This document shows, in pieces, positions 1-8,032 of a DNA stretch of 64,000 nucleotides; position 1 is the first letter of the stretch, and the number at the start of each line of letters is the position of its first letter. Location of the stretch: positions 32,036 to 96,035 of the forward strand of contig NZ_BAUJ01000020.1 of NCBI RefSeq assembly GCF_000496695.1, read 5' to 3'. The translations under genes were made by a program, and so were the position numbers. The stretch is from Vibrio halioticoli NBRC 102217 (GTDB lineage Bacteria; Pseudomonadota; Gammaproteobacteria; Enterobacterales; Vibrionaceae). A model generated the notes under the pieces. The model was not told the origin of the DNA. It ran no database searches and was given only the letters and a program-made list of their open reading frames with translations.

Positions 1-2
1 CG

Positions 3-74
3 CAAAGAATCGCCAGAAACTATAACTATCAAGTGTCCTATCAAATTTACGCTGATTTGCAGCCAGGAAAGTAA
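3..74 (+). CDS. possible 3' end of a gene entering from the left edge
   Basis: One forward frame is open from the edge to a TAA at 72-74 and ends in ADLQPGK. The stop sits directly against the hairpin at 74-105, as expected at the end of a transcription unit. Another forward frame stays open across the hairpin, so the assignment rests on position only. No family can be named from 23 residues. Confidence 0.25.
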   Translation, partial: QRIARNYNYQVSYQIYADLQPGK

Positions 75-105
75 AGGCAATTTGTGCAAGTGCATAAATT
101 GCCTT
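74..105 (-). terminator. terminator of the ula operon
   Basis: A perfect 10-bp inverted repeat (AAGGCAATTT / AAATTGCCTT) surrounds a 12-nt loop just past the ulaE stop. Read leftward it is followed by a T-rich stretch, as in a Rho-independent terminator. Confidence 0.7.
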
Positions 106-114
106 AGCTCGTAT

Positions 115-1029
115 TTAATGAAAGATAGCTTTTAGGCAAGCATCTGAATTGAGTTCAAATAACAAAGGCAATTGAGCATGGCTACAAGCCTCATTTAAAC
201 GCTGCTGAGCAGTAAGGATATTTTTTCTCCAGTTGTCATCATGCGCCCACATTTCTATCACTAATGGCACGTAACATTCGGTTTCTTTGAGGGTGTTAAA
301 AATCGCGTTAAAGTTAACTTCACCCTCACCAATAACGAGATCTCTGAACTGTCCTTGGTAGTCAGAGGTGACTTTATACGTATCTTTTAAGTGAATCTGG
401 GTGATATGAGGTTTACTTAATTTTAGCTCAGTGACAATATCATAGTTCCAGCCAGAAATGTTGCCTACATCTGGGTAGGCGGTAAAGTATGGTGAATTGA
501 TTTCTCTATTTAACACTTCAAACTTACTCAAAGAGTTTAGATAGTCAGTATCCATGATCTCTATAGCCAACATGACCCCTGCCCGCTCAGCAAGTTGAGC
601 ACAAAGCTTCATGCCTTCAATAAAACGCTGATGAGTCTCTTGATTCGCAGGCTCATAATAGACATCGTAACCGGCAAGCTGAATGGTCCGAATACCCAAC
701 TTATAAGCCAAGGTAATGGCTTTTTGCATGTGGATTACCGCTTGCTCTCTAATCTTTGGATCAGCAGAGCCAAACGGGAATTTTCTGTGAGCACTTAAAC
801 ACATAGATTGCAGAGGAATCTGGTGTTTTTCACAAAGCCTTCTTAGCGTGTAGATCTCCTCATCAGTCCAATCAAGTCGACTACGACGTTCATCGGATTC
901 ATCAATCGAAATCTCTAAAAAATCAAATGCGAGTTGTTTGGTTGTGATGAGCTTTTCTTCCCAACCCATAGTATTAGGCAGTGCTTTTTCATATAGCCCT
1001 ACACGATGACGTGATAAGTTTGTATACAT
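115..1029 (-). CDS. ulaE: L-xylulose-5-phosphate 3-epimerase (UlaE)
   Basis: The product converts L-xylulose 5-phosphate to L-ribulose 5-phosphate in the cytoplasm, the next-to-last step of anaerobic L-ascorbate use. The 304 residues form a xylose-isomerase-like TIM barrel. The expected metal ligands are visible: E157 (AIEIMD), D187 (YPDVGN), H213 (IHLKD) and E259 (LVIEMW). The protein is about 20 residues longer than E. coli UlaE because of a C-terminal extension. It is the last gene of the leftward ula operon, nine bases after ulaD and followed by a terminator. The sgbU-type paralogue is possible from sequence, but the linkage to ulaA, ulaG and ulaR favours UlaE. Confidence 0.93.
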   Translation of the reverse strand: MYTNLSRHRVGLYEKALPNTMGWEEKLITTKQLAFDFLEISIDESDERRSRLDWTDEEIYTLRRLCEKHQIPLQSMCLSAHRKFPFGSADPKIREQAVIHMQKAITLAYKLGIRTIQLAGYDVYYEPANQETHQRFIEGMKLCAQLAERAGVMLAIEIMDTDYLNSLSKFEVLNREINSPYFTAYPDVGNISGWNYDIVTELKLSKPHITQIHLKDTYKVTSDYQGQFRDLVIGEGEVNFNAIFNTLKETECYVPLVIEMWAHDDNWRKNILTAQQRLNEACSHAQLPLLFELNSDACLKAIFH

Positions 1030-1037
1030 ATCGACAC

Positions 1038-1685
1038 CTAATTCCAGTAGCGATTAATTTGTGCTTTTAACGCCTCTGCTGTTTGCTTGCCTTTGTCACC
1101 GGCAAGGGCTCGTCCTGCGATAAAGGTTTTGGCTTTGATGCCTTCAAATAAGTACAAGTCTTCTGGGACTATGCCGCCAGTAATTGATAGCTCGATACCT
1201 AACTCCGACAGGGCGCGCATTTTGACTAAGTCTTCTTCGGTCCAACCGACACCCGCAAGCTCAGCATCTCTAGAGCGATGATAAATGGCTTGTGAAATAC
1301 CTAAATCAACCCAAGATTGCGCATCTTGCATGGTCCAGTTTCCATAAATTTCAATTTGGATTTCACCGTCAAATTTATCGGCCACTTTTTTACATGCATC
1401 AATTGTCGCGATATGAGCTGCTGCGGAAACGGTGATCCAGTCTGCGCCAGCTTCAAAGGCCATCTGCGCTAAAATCGCTCCGCCATCGGTTGTTTTCATA
1501 TCACAGACCAGAATATGATTAGGGTGATTTTTACGTAGTGTGGATACTGCAGTCATCCCTTCAGCAAAAGCGAGAATCGTTCCAACTTCAATTACATCGA
1601 CAAAGCTTTCAACGTTATTGGCTACCTCTATAGCTGCGGCTAGGCTGGTTTGATCTAGGGCGATTTGAATCATTGGTTTAGTCAT
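1038..1685 (-). CDS. ulaD: 3-keto-L-gulonate-6-phosphate decarboxylase (UlaD)
   Basis: This enzyme decarboxylates 3-keto-L-gulonate 6-phosphate to L-xylulose 5-phosphate. The 215 residues match the usual length of the OMP-decarboxylase-superfamily enzyme. The signature acidic and lysine residues are present: D11 in ALDQT, and D62, K64 and D67 in CDMKTTDGG. The C-terminal phosphate-binding loops are seen as SITGGIVPED and FIAGRAL. It lies three bases after the HAD phosphatase gene and directly before ulaE, so it is cotranscribed with the rest of the ula genes. No defect is visible. Confidence 0.94.
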   Translation of the reverse strand: MTKPMIQIALDQTSLAAAIEVANNVESFVDVIEVGTILAFAEGMTAVSTLRKNHPNHILVCDMKTTDGGAILAQMAFEAGADWITVSAAAHIATIDACKKVADKFDGEIQIEIYGNWTMQDAQSWVDLGISQAIYHRSRDAELAGVGWTEEDLVKMRALSELGIELSITGGIVPEDLYLFEGIKAKTFIAGRALAGDKGKQTAEALKAQINRYWN

Positions 1686-1688
1686 GGG

Positions 1689-2510
1689 TTATCCTTTTAA
1701 TTGTTCACGTAGTAGATGGGCTAAACCATCGCAATTGTTGTCTGTAGGGCACACTGTCTGTGCGTAAGATTTGACGAGATCGTCAGCATTTTGCATGGCA
1801 ACGCCTAATCCTGCGTATTCGAGCATGGAGATATCATTGTGATTGTCACCGACTGCGATGACTTGTGAGGCTTGATAACCTAATCGCTCGACATACTCGG
1901 CTAGACGTAGGCCTTTATTGTTTCCTGTAGCTGAAAAATCAATTCGATTTGCCCATGAACGCTCACCATTAAAGTTGGCTTTTATCCATGAGTGTTGCAT
2001 GAGGATATCAATGGATTGCTGATCGCCCTCGACGACAAATTTCCAGATATATTGGGTTTTATTGGCTGTTTCAATAAATGAGTCAACTCGATAAATATTG
2101 GGGCGATGCGCTTCGGGGGCGGTTTCTGCCCAACTTTCCAATGCCAACATATATTCAAATGGGTTGTAGTTGGAATAGGTCATGGCATCGGTGATGTACA
2201 TGACCATTTTCAGTTGAAACCGCTCAGCTAAATCAATAAACGTTAATGCATTGAAGTGGCTGATGGCATTTTGCTGCAATATGGCTTCATTGTGATAGTC
2301 ATAAATATAGGTGCCATTGCAGCAGATGATTGGAGTATCCAACCCCAATTCGTAGTAGTAAGGTCTGGCGGCAGTATGATGTCGACCTGTCACTATGACC
2401 ACATGATAATCGCGCTTTATATCCGCAATAGCTTGTTTTACTTTAGGGTGGATGGTGTGCTTATCGGTCAGCACTGTACCATCAAGATCTAACGCTAACA
2501 CTTTATACAT
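1689..2510 (-). CDS. Cof-type HAD phosphatase, YbhA-like, inside the ula operon
   Basis: A haloacid-dehalogenase-fold phosphatase of the Cof/IIB type. Motif I is ALDLDGT near the N-terminus, motif II is VIVTGR, and motif IV is VAVGDNHNDISML near the C-terminus. The stretch VTGRHHTAARPYYYELGLD followed by CCNGTYIYD resembles E. coli YbhA, a pyridoxal-phosphate phosphatase, so a phosphorylated small molecule is the likely substrate. E. coli has no such gene in its ula operon. A role in clearing stalled sugar phosphates is inference only. I place the start at the ATG at 2510, which matches the family's N-terminus; an in-frame ATG 15 bases upstream (2525) is also possible. Confidence 0.85.
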   Translation of the reverse strand: MYKVLALDLDGTVLTDKHTIHPKVKQAIADIKRDYHVVIVTGRHHTAARPYYYELGLDTPIICCNGTYIYDYHNEAILQQNAISHFNALTFIDLAERFQLKMVMYITDAMTYSNYNPFEYMLALESWAETAPEAHRPNIYRVDSFIETANKTQYIWKFVVEGDQQSIDILMQHSWIKANFNGERSWANRIDFSATGNNKGLRLAEYVERLGYQASQVIAVGDNHNDISMLEYAGLGVAMQNADDLVKSYAQTVCPTDNNCDGLAHLLREQLKG

Positions 2511-2547
2511 AAAATTTGCTCTCATACATGGCGTTAACCCTTATTGG

Positions 2548-3270
2548 TTAATGCCTCTCCTGTCCGTAATAAGCATTTTCGCCATGCTTACGTAAATAAT
2601 GTTTATCGGACAGTTCAGGTTGCAGTTTGATACCACTATTGAGCGCTCTGGTGGCAAGCGCCATGGCTGATATTTCCTCTAGCACTACCGCATTGTGCAC
2701 GGCATCATTGGCGTTTTTACCCCAAGAAAATGGTGCATGCCCAGCAACAATGGCACTAGGGACAGTCATAGGATCAATGCGGCGTTGAGAAAACTCTTCA
2801 ACGATGACAAGGCCAGTATTTCTTTCATATTCCTGAGCGATTTCAGTGTTGGATAAACGACGAGTACAGGGAATATCACCGTAAAAATAGTCAGCATGAG
2901 TGGTACCAAGCGCCGGAATATCTATGCCTGCTTGCGCCCAAATTGTCGCACTGCGTGAATGCGTGTGCACAACGCCGCCAACGTTGGGAAAAGCTTTATA
3001 GATTTCTATATGCGTTGCAGTGTCGCTAGAAGGGTTTAATTCTCCTTCAATGATTGCGCCATTTAGATCGACCACTACAATGTGATTGATCGTCATATCA
3101 TCGTATTCCACTCCCGATGGCTTAATCGCAATCACGCCCAGTTCGCGGTCAATTTCAGAAACGTTGCCCCAAGTAAAAGTCACCAAGCCATACTTTGGCA
3201 GTTGTAGATTGGCTTTAAGAACGCGCTGTTTTAGGTTTTGGTACACAGAAGGTGTATTACATTCTGGCAT
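2548..3270 (-). CDS. ulaF: L-ribulose-5-phosphate 4-epimerase (UlaF)
   Basis: This class II aldolase/adducin-family enzyme epimerises L-ribulose 5-phosphate to D-xylulose 5-phosphate, which enters the pentose phosphate pathway. The 240 residues carry zinc ligands H102 and H104 (VVHTHSRS) and H178 (AGHAPFSWG), and D83 (SSDTATH) corresponds to D76 of AraD. An N-terminal extension of about seven residues relative to AraD shifts the numbering. It lies nine bases after ulaC. Similarity to AraD is strong, so the UlaF name rests on its position among ula genes. Confidence 0.93.
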   Translation of the reverse strand: MPECNTPSVYQNLKQRVLKANLQLPKYGLVTFTWGNVSEIDRELGVIAIKPSGVEYDDMTINHIVVVDLNGAIIEGELNPSSDTATHIEIYKAFPNVGGVVHTHSRSATIWAQAGIDIPALGTTHADYFYGDIPCTRRLSNTEIAQEYERNTGLVIVEEFSQRRIDPMTVPSAIVAGHAPFSWGKNANDAVHNAVVLEEISAMALATRALNSGIKLQPELSDKHYLRKHGENAYYGQERH

Positions 3271-3279
3271 GTTATCTCC

Positions 3280-3765
3280 TTAAGCGGCTTCGTCTTCCAC
3301 TGCGGCAAGTGCAGCATCAATTAACTGAATGACTTCGTCGGTTGTTTTACAAGCTCGAAGTAAAGAGAAGTCTTCGTCAAATTCAATCAGGTTTGCGATT
3401 TGCATGGTGCCTTCAATATGCTCCTCGGAATCTTTACCAGCCAAAGTGACTAGCACATCAACAGGCTCATCAACACCATCAAAAAATACTGGGGTTTCTA
3501 AGACGGTTAATGCAAAGCCAGTTTTTATTACGCCATCTTCAGGGCGAGAGTGGGATAGAGCAAAAGCATCATGAATGCAGATGTAAGGGCCTTCTTCGGC
3601 GACGGCGCTGACAATGGCATCGTAATAACGCTCTTCGACAACATTGGCTTTAACTAAAACATCTGTGCCCAATTTAATGGCTTGCTTCCAATCATTAGCT
3701 TTTGCATTGAGTAGGATAGAGTGGTTGTGGATTAGAGATTCTTTTAAGTTCATAGTCTTACCCAT
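3280..3765 (-). CDS. ulaC: ascorbate PTS EIIA component (UlaC)
   Basis: This is the IIA phosphoryl-transfer protein of the L-ascorbate phosphotransferase system. It accepts phosphate from HPr and passes it to the IIB domain of the neighbouring permease. The phospho-histidine is H72, in ALSHSRPEDG. The overall length and C-terminal RACKTTDEVIQLID match the mannitol/fructose-type IIA family. E. coli UlaC aligns best from the internal methionine at 3753 (MNLKES), so translation may begin there. Neither candidate start has a decisive ribosome site. It lies between the permease gene and ulaF in the leftward operon. Confidence 0.92.
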   Translation of the reverse strand: MGKTMNLKESLIHNHSILLNAKANDWKQAIKLGTDVLVKANVVEERYYDAIVSAVAEEGPYICIHDAFALSHSRPEDGVIKTGFALTVLETPVFFDGVDEPVDVLVTLAGKDSEEHIEGTMQIANLIEFDEDFSLLRACKTTDEVIQLIDAALAAVEDEAA

Positions 3766-3827
3766 CTTTTGATTTATTGTTATAGCTCAGTGGGTGAATC
3801 CCACTGAGCGGTTGTTATTTAGAATGA

Positions 3828-5621
3828 CTACTTATGAAAATTATTTTTGATTAATGAAATCAGTTCATCACCAAAGGTTTTCACCATAATCATATTCTTC
3901 ACTGCAAGTTGTTGTTTGCCTTCTGGTAGCCCAGTGATTTTTTCAGCTAGAGCGACAGAGGTGACAATGATGTCGAATGAAGAAAGGTGAGATTTATAAT
4001 CAGTAATAGCGCTATTAAAGGTGGTGCTTGGAACGCCTTGCTTATCTAAATACTCTTTGATTTTCTTGGAACACATCATTGACGAGCCTTGGCCTGAACC
4101 GCAGCAGACTAAGATGCGAACCGGTGTTTGGTTTTCAGTGCTTACGCTTGATGCTTGTGTCGCTGTTGCTGCCTGTTGAACAGGTAGCTCAACTTCAATG
4201 CCTTCAGGGGTAACTGCTGTCATGGTTTGAGTTTCCATTTCAGCGTCTTCTTCAGCGCGCAGCTGTTTTGAAGCAAAGTACATGTAGACACCAGCAAGAG
4301 CCACAATAAGGAAGAAGAATAGACCTGAAGCTGACAGACCTTGCATTAGAGGAGGGAAGACTAATGCCCAATCGGCCATGCCCATCCAGCCATTAAACTC
4401 AGTACCTGATTGTGCAAAGATATGGATTGCCCAAGCCGAACCGACGACTTCGATAATACCCATCACAAAACAGATCTTCATTACCGCTTTCCAACCGCCG
4501 AAGTGGTTTGCGAACACACCTATGGTGGCGTTGGAGAAGAACATTGGGATGAAGCCTGGGATAATCATGATTGGTGCATCAAAGGCAAGCATTGCGAGTA
4601 CAGCAGTAAACTGACCTACAGCGCCCCACATGAAACCGAATACCATTGCATTTGGTGAGTAGGCATAAATCGCCGCACAATCAATCGCAAGTACCGCATT
4701 TGGGATAAGTCTTTGTGAAATACCGTTGAAGGCTTCAGAAAGCTCAGCAACAAACATACGTACGCCAGTAACAATAACTTGGATAGCAACGGCGAACTTA
4801 AGACCGGTTTCAAAAATGTAGATTAGCCAATGTGTATTGCCTGCCATGTCTTGCAGGTTATCAAGGCCAAAAGAAAGAAGGATAATGCCGAAGAAGCCCG
4901 TCATTACAAGGGTAGTTGCGGCGATGCTGTCGTGGAAAATATGCAGCCATTTCGGCAGTTTTATATGATCAACGCTGTCATTTTTGTCGCCAAGTTTAGG
5001 TGCAACTTTCACCGCAATCCACGATGCAAACTGCTGTTGGTGACCAATGGAGAAACCGGCCCCGCCAGTGACTTCTTGGGTAGGTTTAAACATGATATTT
5101 GCAGAGATACCCCAATATAGCGCCATTAAAATAGCGGAATATACGATGGTTTCCCACATGCTAGTGCCAAGTACGAAGTAAAATACCGCAATCAAACCCG
5201 CTTGCTGGAACATGATGTGTCCCGTTAGCATGATAGTTCGAATACCGGTTATACGACGAAATGCAACCAGAAGGATATTGAGTCCTAACGCCATTAATAC
5301 GGCGTATCCAACCCAAGAGTAGTTATCCCCCATGGTTTCCATGGTTGCCATCATGGTTGTATACGGGTCTATCACTGAACCTGTAAGGCCGTGAATTTCA
5401 CTCATCTTCGCAATGACGGGTTTAAAACCTGCAACCAGTGTGCCGGCACCCACTTGTACAATCATGAAGCCGACAATGGTTTTTATTGAACCCGAGATAA
5501 CAGTTGTTGCATCCCGTTTGAGAAGTATATATCCCAGACAAGTCACTAACCCAAGCAATAATGGTGCTTTGGTCATGACCTGACTGTAAAAAATATAGAA
5601 AATATCGTAAATGAACTCCAT
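3828..5621 (-). CDS. ulaA: fused ascorbate PTS permease, EIIC-EIIB (UlaA-UlaB)
   Basis: This 597-residue inner-membrane permease imports L-ascorbate and phosphorylates it to L-ascorbate 6-phosphate. Residues 1 to about 450 form the multi-spanning UlaA-type IIC domain. A charged, low-complexity linker follows (about 455-498). Residues 500-597 are a complete UlaB-type IIB domain beginning [14 protein letters not shown], with C507 as the expected phosphocysteine. In E. coli the two are separate proteins of about 465 and 101 residues, so this is a domain fusion. It is the first gene of the leftward operon and has a good ribosome site (AGGGGTAAAG) before its ATG. Confidence 0.93.
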   Translation of the reverse strand: MEFIYDIFYIFYSQVMTKAPLLLGLVTCLGYILLKRDATTVISGSIKTIVGFMIVQVGAGTLVAGFKPVIAKMSEIHGLTGSVIDPYTTMMATMETMGDNYSWVGYAVLMALGLNILLVAFRRITGIRTIMLTGHIMFQQAGLIAVFYFVLGTSMWETIVYSAILMALYWGISANIMFKPTQEVTGGAGFSIGHQQQFASWIAVKVAPKLGDKNDSVDHIKLPKWLHIFHDSIAATTLVMTGFFGIILLSFGLDNLQDMAGNTHWLIYIFETGLKFAVAIQVIVTGVRMFVAELSEAFNGISQRLIPNAVLAIDCAAIYAYSPNAMVFGFMWGAVGQFTAVLAMLAFDAPIMIIPGFIPMFFSNATIGVFANHFGGWKAVMKICFVMGIIEVVGSAWAIHIFAQSGTEFNGWMGMADWALVFPPLMQGLSASGLFFFLIVALAGVYMYFASKQLRAEEDAEMETQTMTAVTPEGIEVELPVQQAATATQASSVSTENQTPVRILVCCGSGQGSSMMCSKKIKEYLDKQGVPSTTFNSAITDYKSHLSSFDIIVTSVALAEKITGLPEGKQQLAVKNMIMVKTFGDELISLIKNNFHK

Positions 5622-5709
5622 ATCTTTACCCCTAATAATATTTGTTGTTTTTATGGTTTGTAGGATTTAGTTAGTATTTTTTTGCTCACGAACTAGACTT
5701 TAACAATCA

Positions 5710-5744
5710 AAAGTAATCATGCAATGCTCGATTGTGATTACTTT
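5710..5744. promoter_or_regulatory. long dyad between ulaA and ulaR, candidate UlaR operator
   Basis: AAAGTAATCA at 5710-5719 and TGATTACTTT at 5735-5744 form a perfect 10-bp inverted repeat with a 15-bp spacer. It lies about 90 bases upstream of the ulaA start in the divergent control region. Its TGATTA half-site recurs in the dyad on the ulaR promoter. Binding by UlaR is inference. Confidence 0.5.
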
Positions 5745-5779
5745 GATATGCATCAATTTATGCCCATAGCAAACGTCAT

Positions 5780-5801
5780 AAACGAGATTACGATCACTGG
5801 A
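5780..5801. promoter_or_regulatory. CRP-like binding site
   Basis: The 22 bases resemble the CRP consensus: an AAAnG start, a GAT left arm and a full GATCAC right arm. It lies in the ulaA-ulaR divergent region, where catabolite control is expected for a sugar-acid PTS operon. Confidence 0.45.
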
Positions 5802-5895
5802 ATACAGTTAAATTCAATAAAATCAATAACTTAGCAATAAAGTGTGATTTGTGGCTCGTTTTTTACCTTCTAATTGAGATCTATTTTCAAGAGGA

Positions 5896-5936
5896 TTGAC
5901 AATCACCGCCATGATTATTAGAATCATAAATAATCA
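5896..5936 (+). promoter_or_regulatory. ulaR promoter with overlapping dyad
   Basis: TTGACA at 5896-5901, a 17-bp spacer and TAGAAT at 5919-5924 make a near-consensus sigma-70 promoter. An 8-bp inverted repeat (TGATTATT 5912-5919, AATAATCA 5929-5936) covers the -10 and start region, which suggests autoregulation by UlaR. Confidence 0.65.
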
Positions 5937-5962
5937 AAGGGAGTCATCAAATCATCATTGAG

Positions 5963-6736
5963 ATGAATCGAGCGTTTAAGATGAATGAAGTTCAAAGACA
6001 CAATGGGATTTTGTCGCTATTGGAAGATAAGCAGACAATCAGTGTTTCCAATATCATTGATAACTTTAATGTTTCTCCTGCTACAGCAAGGCGAGATATT
6101 TCAAAGCTGGATGAGATAGGCAAGCTAAAGAAAGTGCGTAATGGCGCTGAGCGTATTGAGAGTTTCAAAAGCAAATGGTCACCTTTAAATATCAACAGCA
6201 CTGAGTTTTATGAAGAGAAAGCATTGATCGCGAAAGCAGCTGCGGCGTTATGCCAACCCGGTGATAGTGTGGTTGTGAACTGTGGTTCTACGGCTTTCTT
6301 ACTTGGTCAGCAATTGTGTAGCGATGACGTACAAATTGTAACCAATTACTTTCCTTTGGCGAGTTACTTAATCAACGAAGATCATGACGATGTGATTGTT
6401 TTAGGTGGTCAATATAACAAAGCAAAAGGGATCTTTCTAAATCCTGCGCCTAACTCATTAAGTGGTTATGCGGGTAACTGGATGTTTACTTCTGGTAAGG
6501 GATTGACGGAAGCTGGCTTGTATAAAGCTGATATGTTGACAGCGGTTGCTGAACAGCAGATGTTGCAACAAATTGATAAATTAGTCGTTGTCGTCGACAG
6601 CTCTAAAATAGGCCAAAGGACAGGAATGTTATTTTGTTCAGTCACACAGATAGACATCATTGTGACGGGTAAAAATGCTGATCCTGATGTTATTCGAGCA
6701 ATTGAAAAACAAGGTACAAAAGTTATTTTAGTTTAA
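5963..6736 (+). CDS. ulaR: DeoR-family ascorbate repressor (UlaR)
   Basis: A DeoR-family transcriptional repressor with an N-terminal winged helix-turn-helix (SVSNIIDNFNVSPATARRD, then ISKLDEIGKLKKVRNGAE) and a C-terminal DeoRC sensor domain that in E. coli UlaR binds L-ascorbate 6-phosphate. At 257 residues it is slightly longer than E. coli UlaR. The family N-terminus aligns with the internal methionine at 5981 (MNEVQRH), so the first six residues may be untranslated. It is divergent from the ula operon and upstream of ulaG. Dyads on both sides of its promoter fit control of both directions. Confidence 0.92.
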   Translation: MNRAFKMNEVQRHNGILSLLEDKQTISVSNIIDNFNVSPATARRDISKLDEIGKLKKVRNGAERIESFKSKWSPLNINSTEFYEEKALIAKAAAALCQPGDSVVVNCGSTAFLLGQQLCSDDVQIVTNYFPLASYLINEDHDDVIVLGGQYNKAKGIFLNPAPNSLSGYAGNWMFTSGKGLTEAGLYKADMLTAVAEQQMLQQIDKLVVVVDSSKIGQRTGMLFCSVTQIDIIVTGKNADPDVIRAIEKQGTKVILV

Positions 6737-6794
6737 TCAGCTTTAATATTGAATTTTAAATAACGTAATACATAAATATTATTAAATAAGCAAA

Positions 6795-6819
6795 GTGTCT
6801 TAATTTCTAATTGAGACAC
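6795..6819. promoter_or_regulatory. dyad in the ulaR-ulaG gap
   Basis: GTGTCTTAATT and AATTGAGACAC form an 11-bp inverted repeat with one mismatched position and a 3-base loop. No T-run follows, so it looks more like an operator than a terminator. Its right arm contains part of a 12-mer (TTCTAATTGAGA, 6805-6816) that also occurs at 5868-5879 before ulaR. Confidence 0.45.
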
Positions 6820-6873
6820 CTAGCACCTTACACCCTACATAAAATAAAAATCAAGAAATAGAAGGTATAATAT

Positions 6874-7941
6874 ATGAGCAACGTAAATGAAATTACTCGC
6901 GAGTCATGGATTCTAAATACATTCCCAGAATGGGGCACTTGGTTGAATGAAGAGATTGAGCAAACGGTTGTGCAACCAAATACTTTCTCTATGTGGTGGT
7001 TAGGGTGTACCGGTATCTGGCTAAAATCTGAAGGCGGCGCAAACCTATCAATGGATTTTTGGTGTGGTACGGGTAAAAAGACTCAACAAGTACAAAAAAT
7101 GAAAAATCAGCATCAAATGATGCGTATGGGCGGTGTTGAAGCACTGCAACCTAACTTGCGTACGGCTATTTTCCCTCTAGACCCGTTTGCGATTAAAGAG
7201 ATTGATGCGGTGATGGCCTCTCATGATCATGGCGATCATATTGATATTAATGTCGCGGCGGCTGTTTTACAAAACTGCGAAGATCACGTTAAATTCATCG
7301 GTCCTAAAGCGTGTGTTGATTTATGGATGAAGTGGGGAGTGCCAGAAGATCGCTGCGTTATTGCGCGTGTTGGCGACGAAATTAAGATTAAAGACGTCAC
7401 AATTAAAGTATTAGATGCGTTTGATCGTACGGCGTTAGTGACGCTTCCAGAAGGAACATCGTCTTTAGATAAGAGCATTCTTGATGGTATGGATGATCGC
7501 GCCGTGAACTACTTAGTTGAAACCACCGGTGGCTCTGTTTATCACTCTGGTGACTCTCATTACTCTAACTATTACGCGAAGCATGGTAACGATTATAAAA
7601 TTGATGTGGCGTTACTTTCTTACGGTGAAAACCCAAGAGGGGTAACAGATAAAATGACCTCTTCTGATATTTTGCGTGCGGCTGAGTCTTTAAATTGTGA
7701 AGTTGTTGTGCCATTCCATCATGATATTTGGGCAAACTTCCAAAATGATCCGCGTGAAATTGAGATGCTATGGAATATGAAAAAAGAGCGTCTACAATAC
7801 GGCTTTGCACCTTTCTTCTGGCAGGTAGGTGGTCGCTATACATATCCAACAGATAAAGGGCGTATGCATTACCAACACTTTAGAGGCTTTGCTGATATAT
7901 TTAAAAATGACCCAGAATTGCCATACCGCGCATTTTTATAG
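6874..7941 (+). CDS. ulaG: L-ascorbate-6-phosphate lactonase (UlaG)
   Basis: This cytoplasmic metallo-beta-lactamase-fold enzyme opens L-ascorbate 6-phosphate to 3-keto-L-gulonate 6-phosphate, the first step after uptake. The metal-binding motif HDHGDH is at residues 117-122, with further ligand histidines in YHSGDSHYS and VVPFHHDIW. The 355 residues match E. coli UlaG. It follows ulaR after 137 bases containing a dyad and has an AAGG ribosome site. A strong bidirectional terminator lies just downstream. In E. coli ulaG is itself divergent from ulaA, whereas here ulaR lies between them. Confidence 0.95.
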   Translation: MSNVNEITRESWILNTFPEWGTWLNEEIEQTVVQPNTFSMWWLGCTGIWLKSEGGANLSMDFWCGTGKKTQQVQKMKNQHQMMRMGGVEALQPNLRTAIFPLDPFAIKEIDAVMASHDHGDHIDINVAAAVLQNCEDHVKFIGPKACVDLWMKWGVPEDRCVIARVGDEIKIKDVTIKVLDAFDRTALVTLPEGTSSLDKSILDGMDDRAVNYLVETTGGSVYHSGDSHYSNYYAKHGNDYKIDVALLSYGENPRGVTDKMTSSDILRAAESLNCEVVVPFHHDIWANFQNDPREIEMLWNMKKERLQYGFAPFFWQVGGRYTYPTDKGRMHYQHFRGFADIFKNDPELPYRAFL

Positions 7942-7959
7942 AAATACAAACAACAAGTA

Positions 7960-7991
7960 AAAATAAAAGGAGCCTAGGCTCCTTTTATTTT
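7960..7991. terminator. bidirectional terminator
   Basis: A nearly perfect palindrome has arms AAAATAAAAGGAGCC and GGCTCCTTTTATTTT. It gives a GC-rich stem with an A-tract on one side and a T-tract on the other, between the convergent ulaG and RND genes. Confidence 0.9.
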
Positions 7992-7998
7992 GTCTAGT

Positions 7999-8029
7999 AA
8001 ATAGAGTGAGCATAACACTCACTCTATTT
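7999..8029. terminator. second hairpin next to the RND operon end
   Basis: AAATAGAGTGAG and CTCACTCTATTT form a perfect 12-bp stem with a 7-base loop. It lies four bases from the RND permease stop, so it probably protects or terminates that leftward transcript. Confidence 0.6.
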
Positions 8030-8032
8030 GTA

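Noticed and set aside
6795..6819. Terminator after ulaR
   Set aside because: The hairpin lacks a T-run on either side and shares a 12-mer with the ulaR leader, so a regulatory site is more likely.
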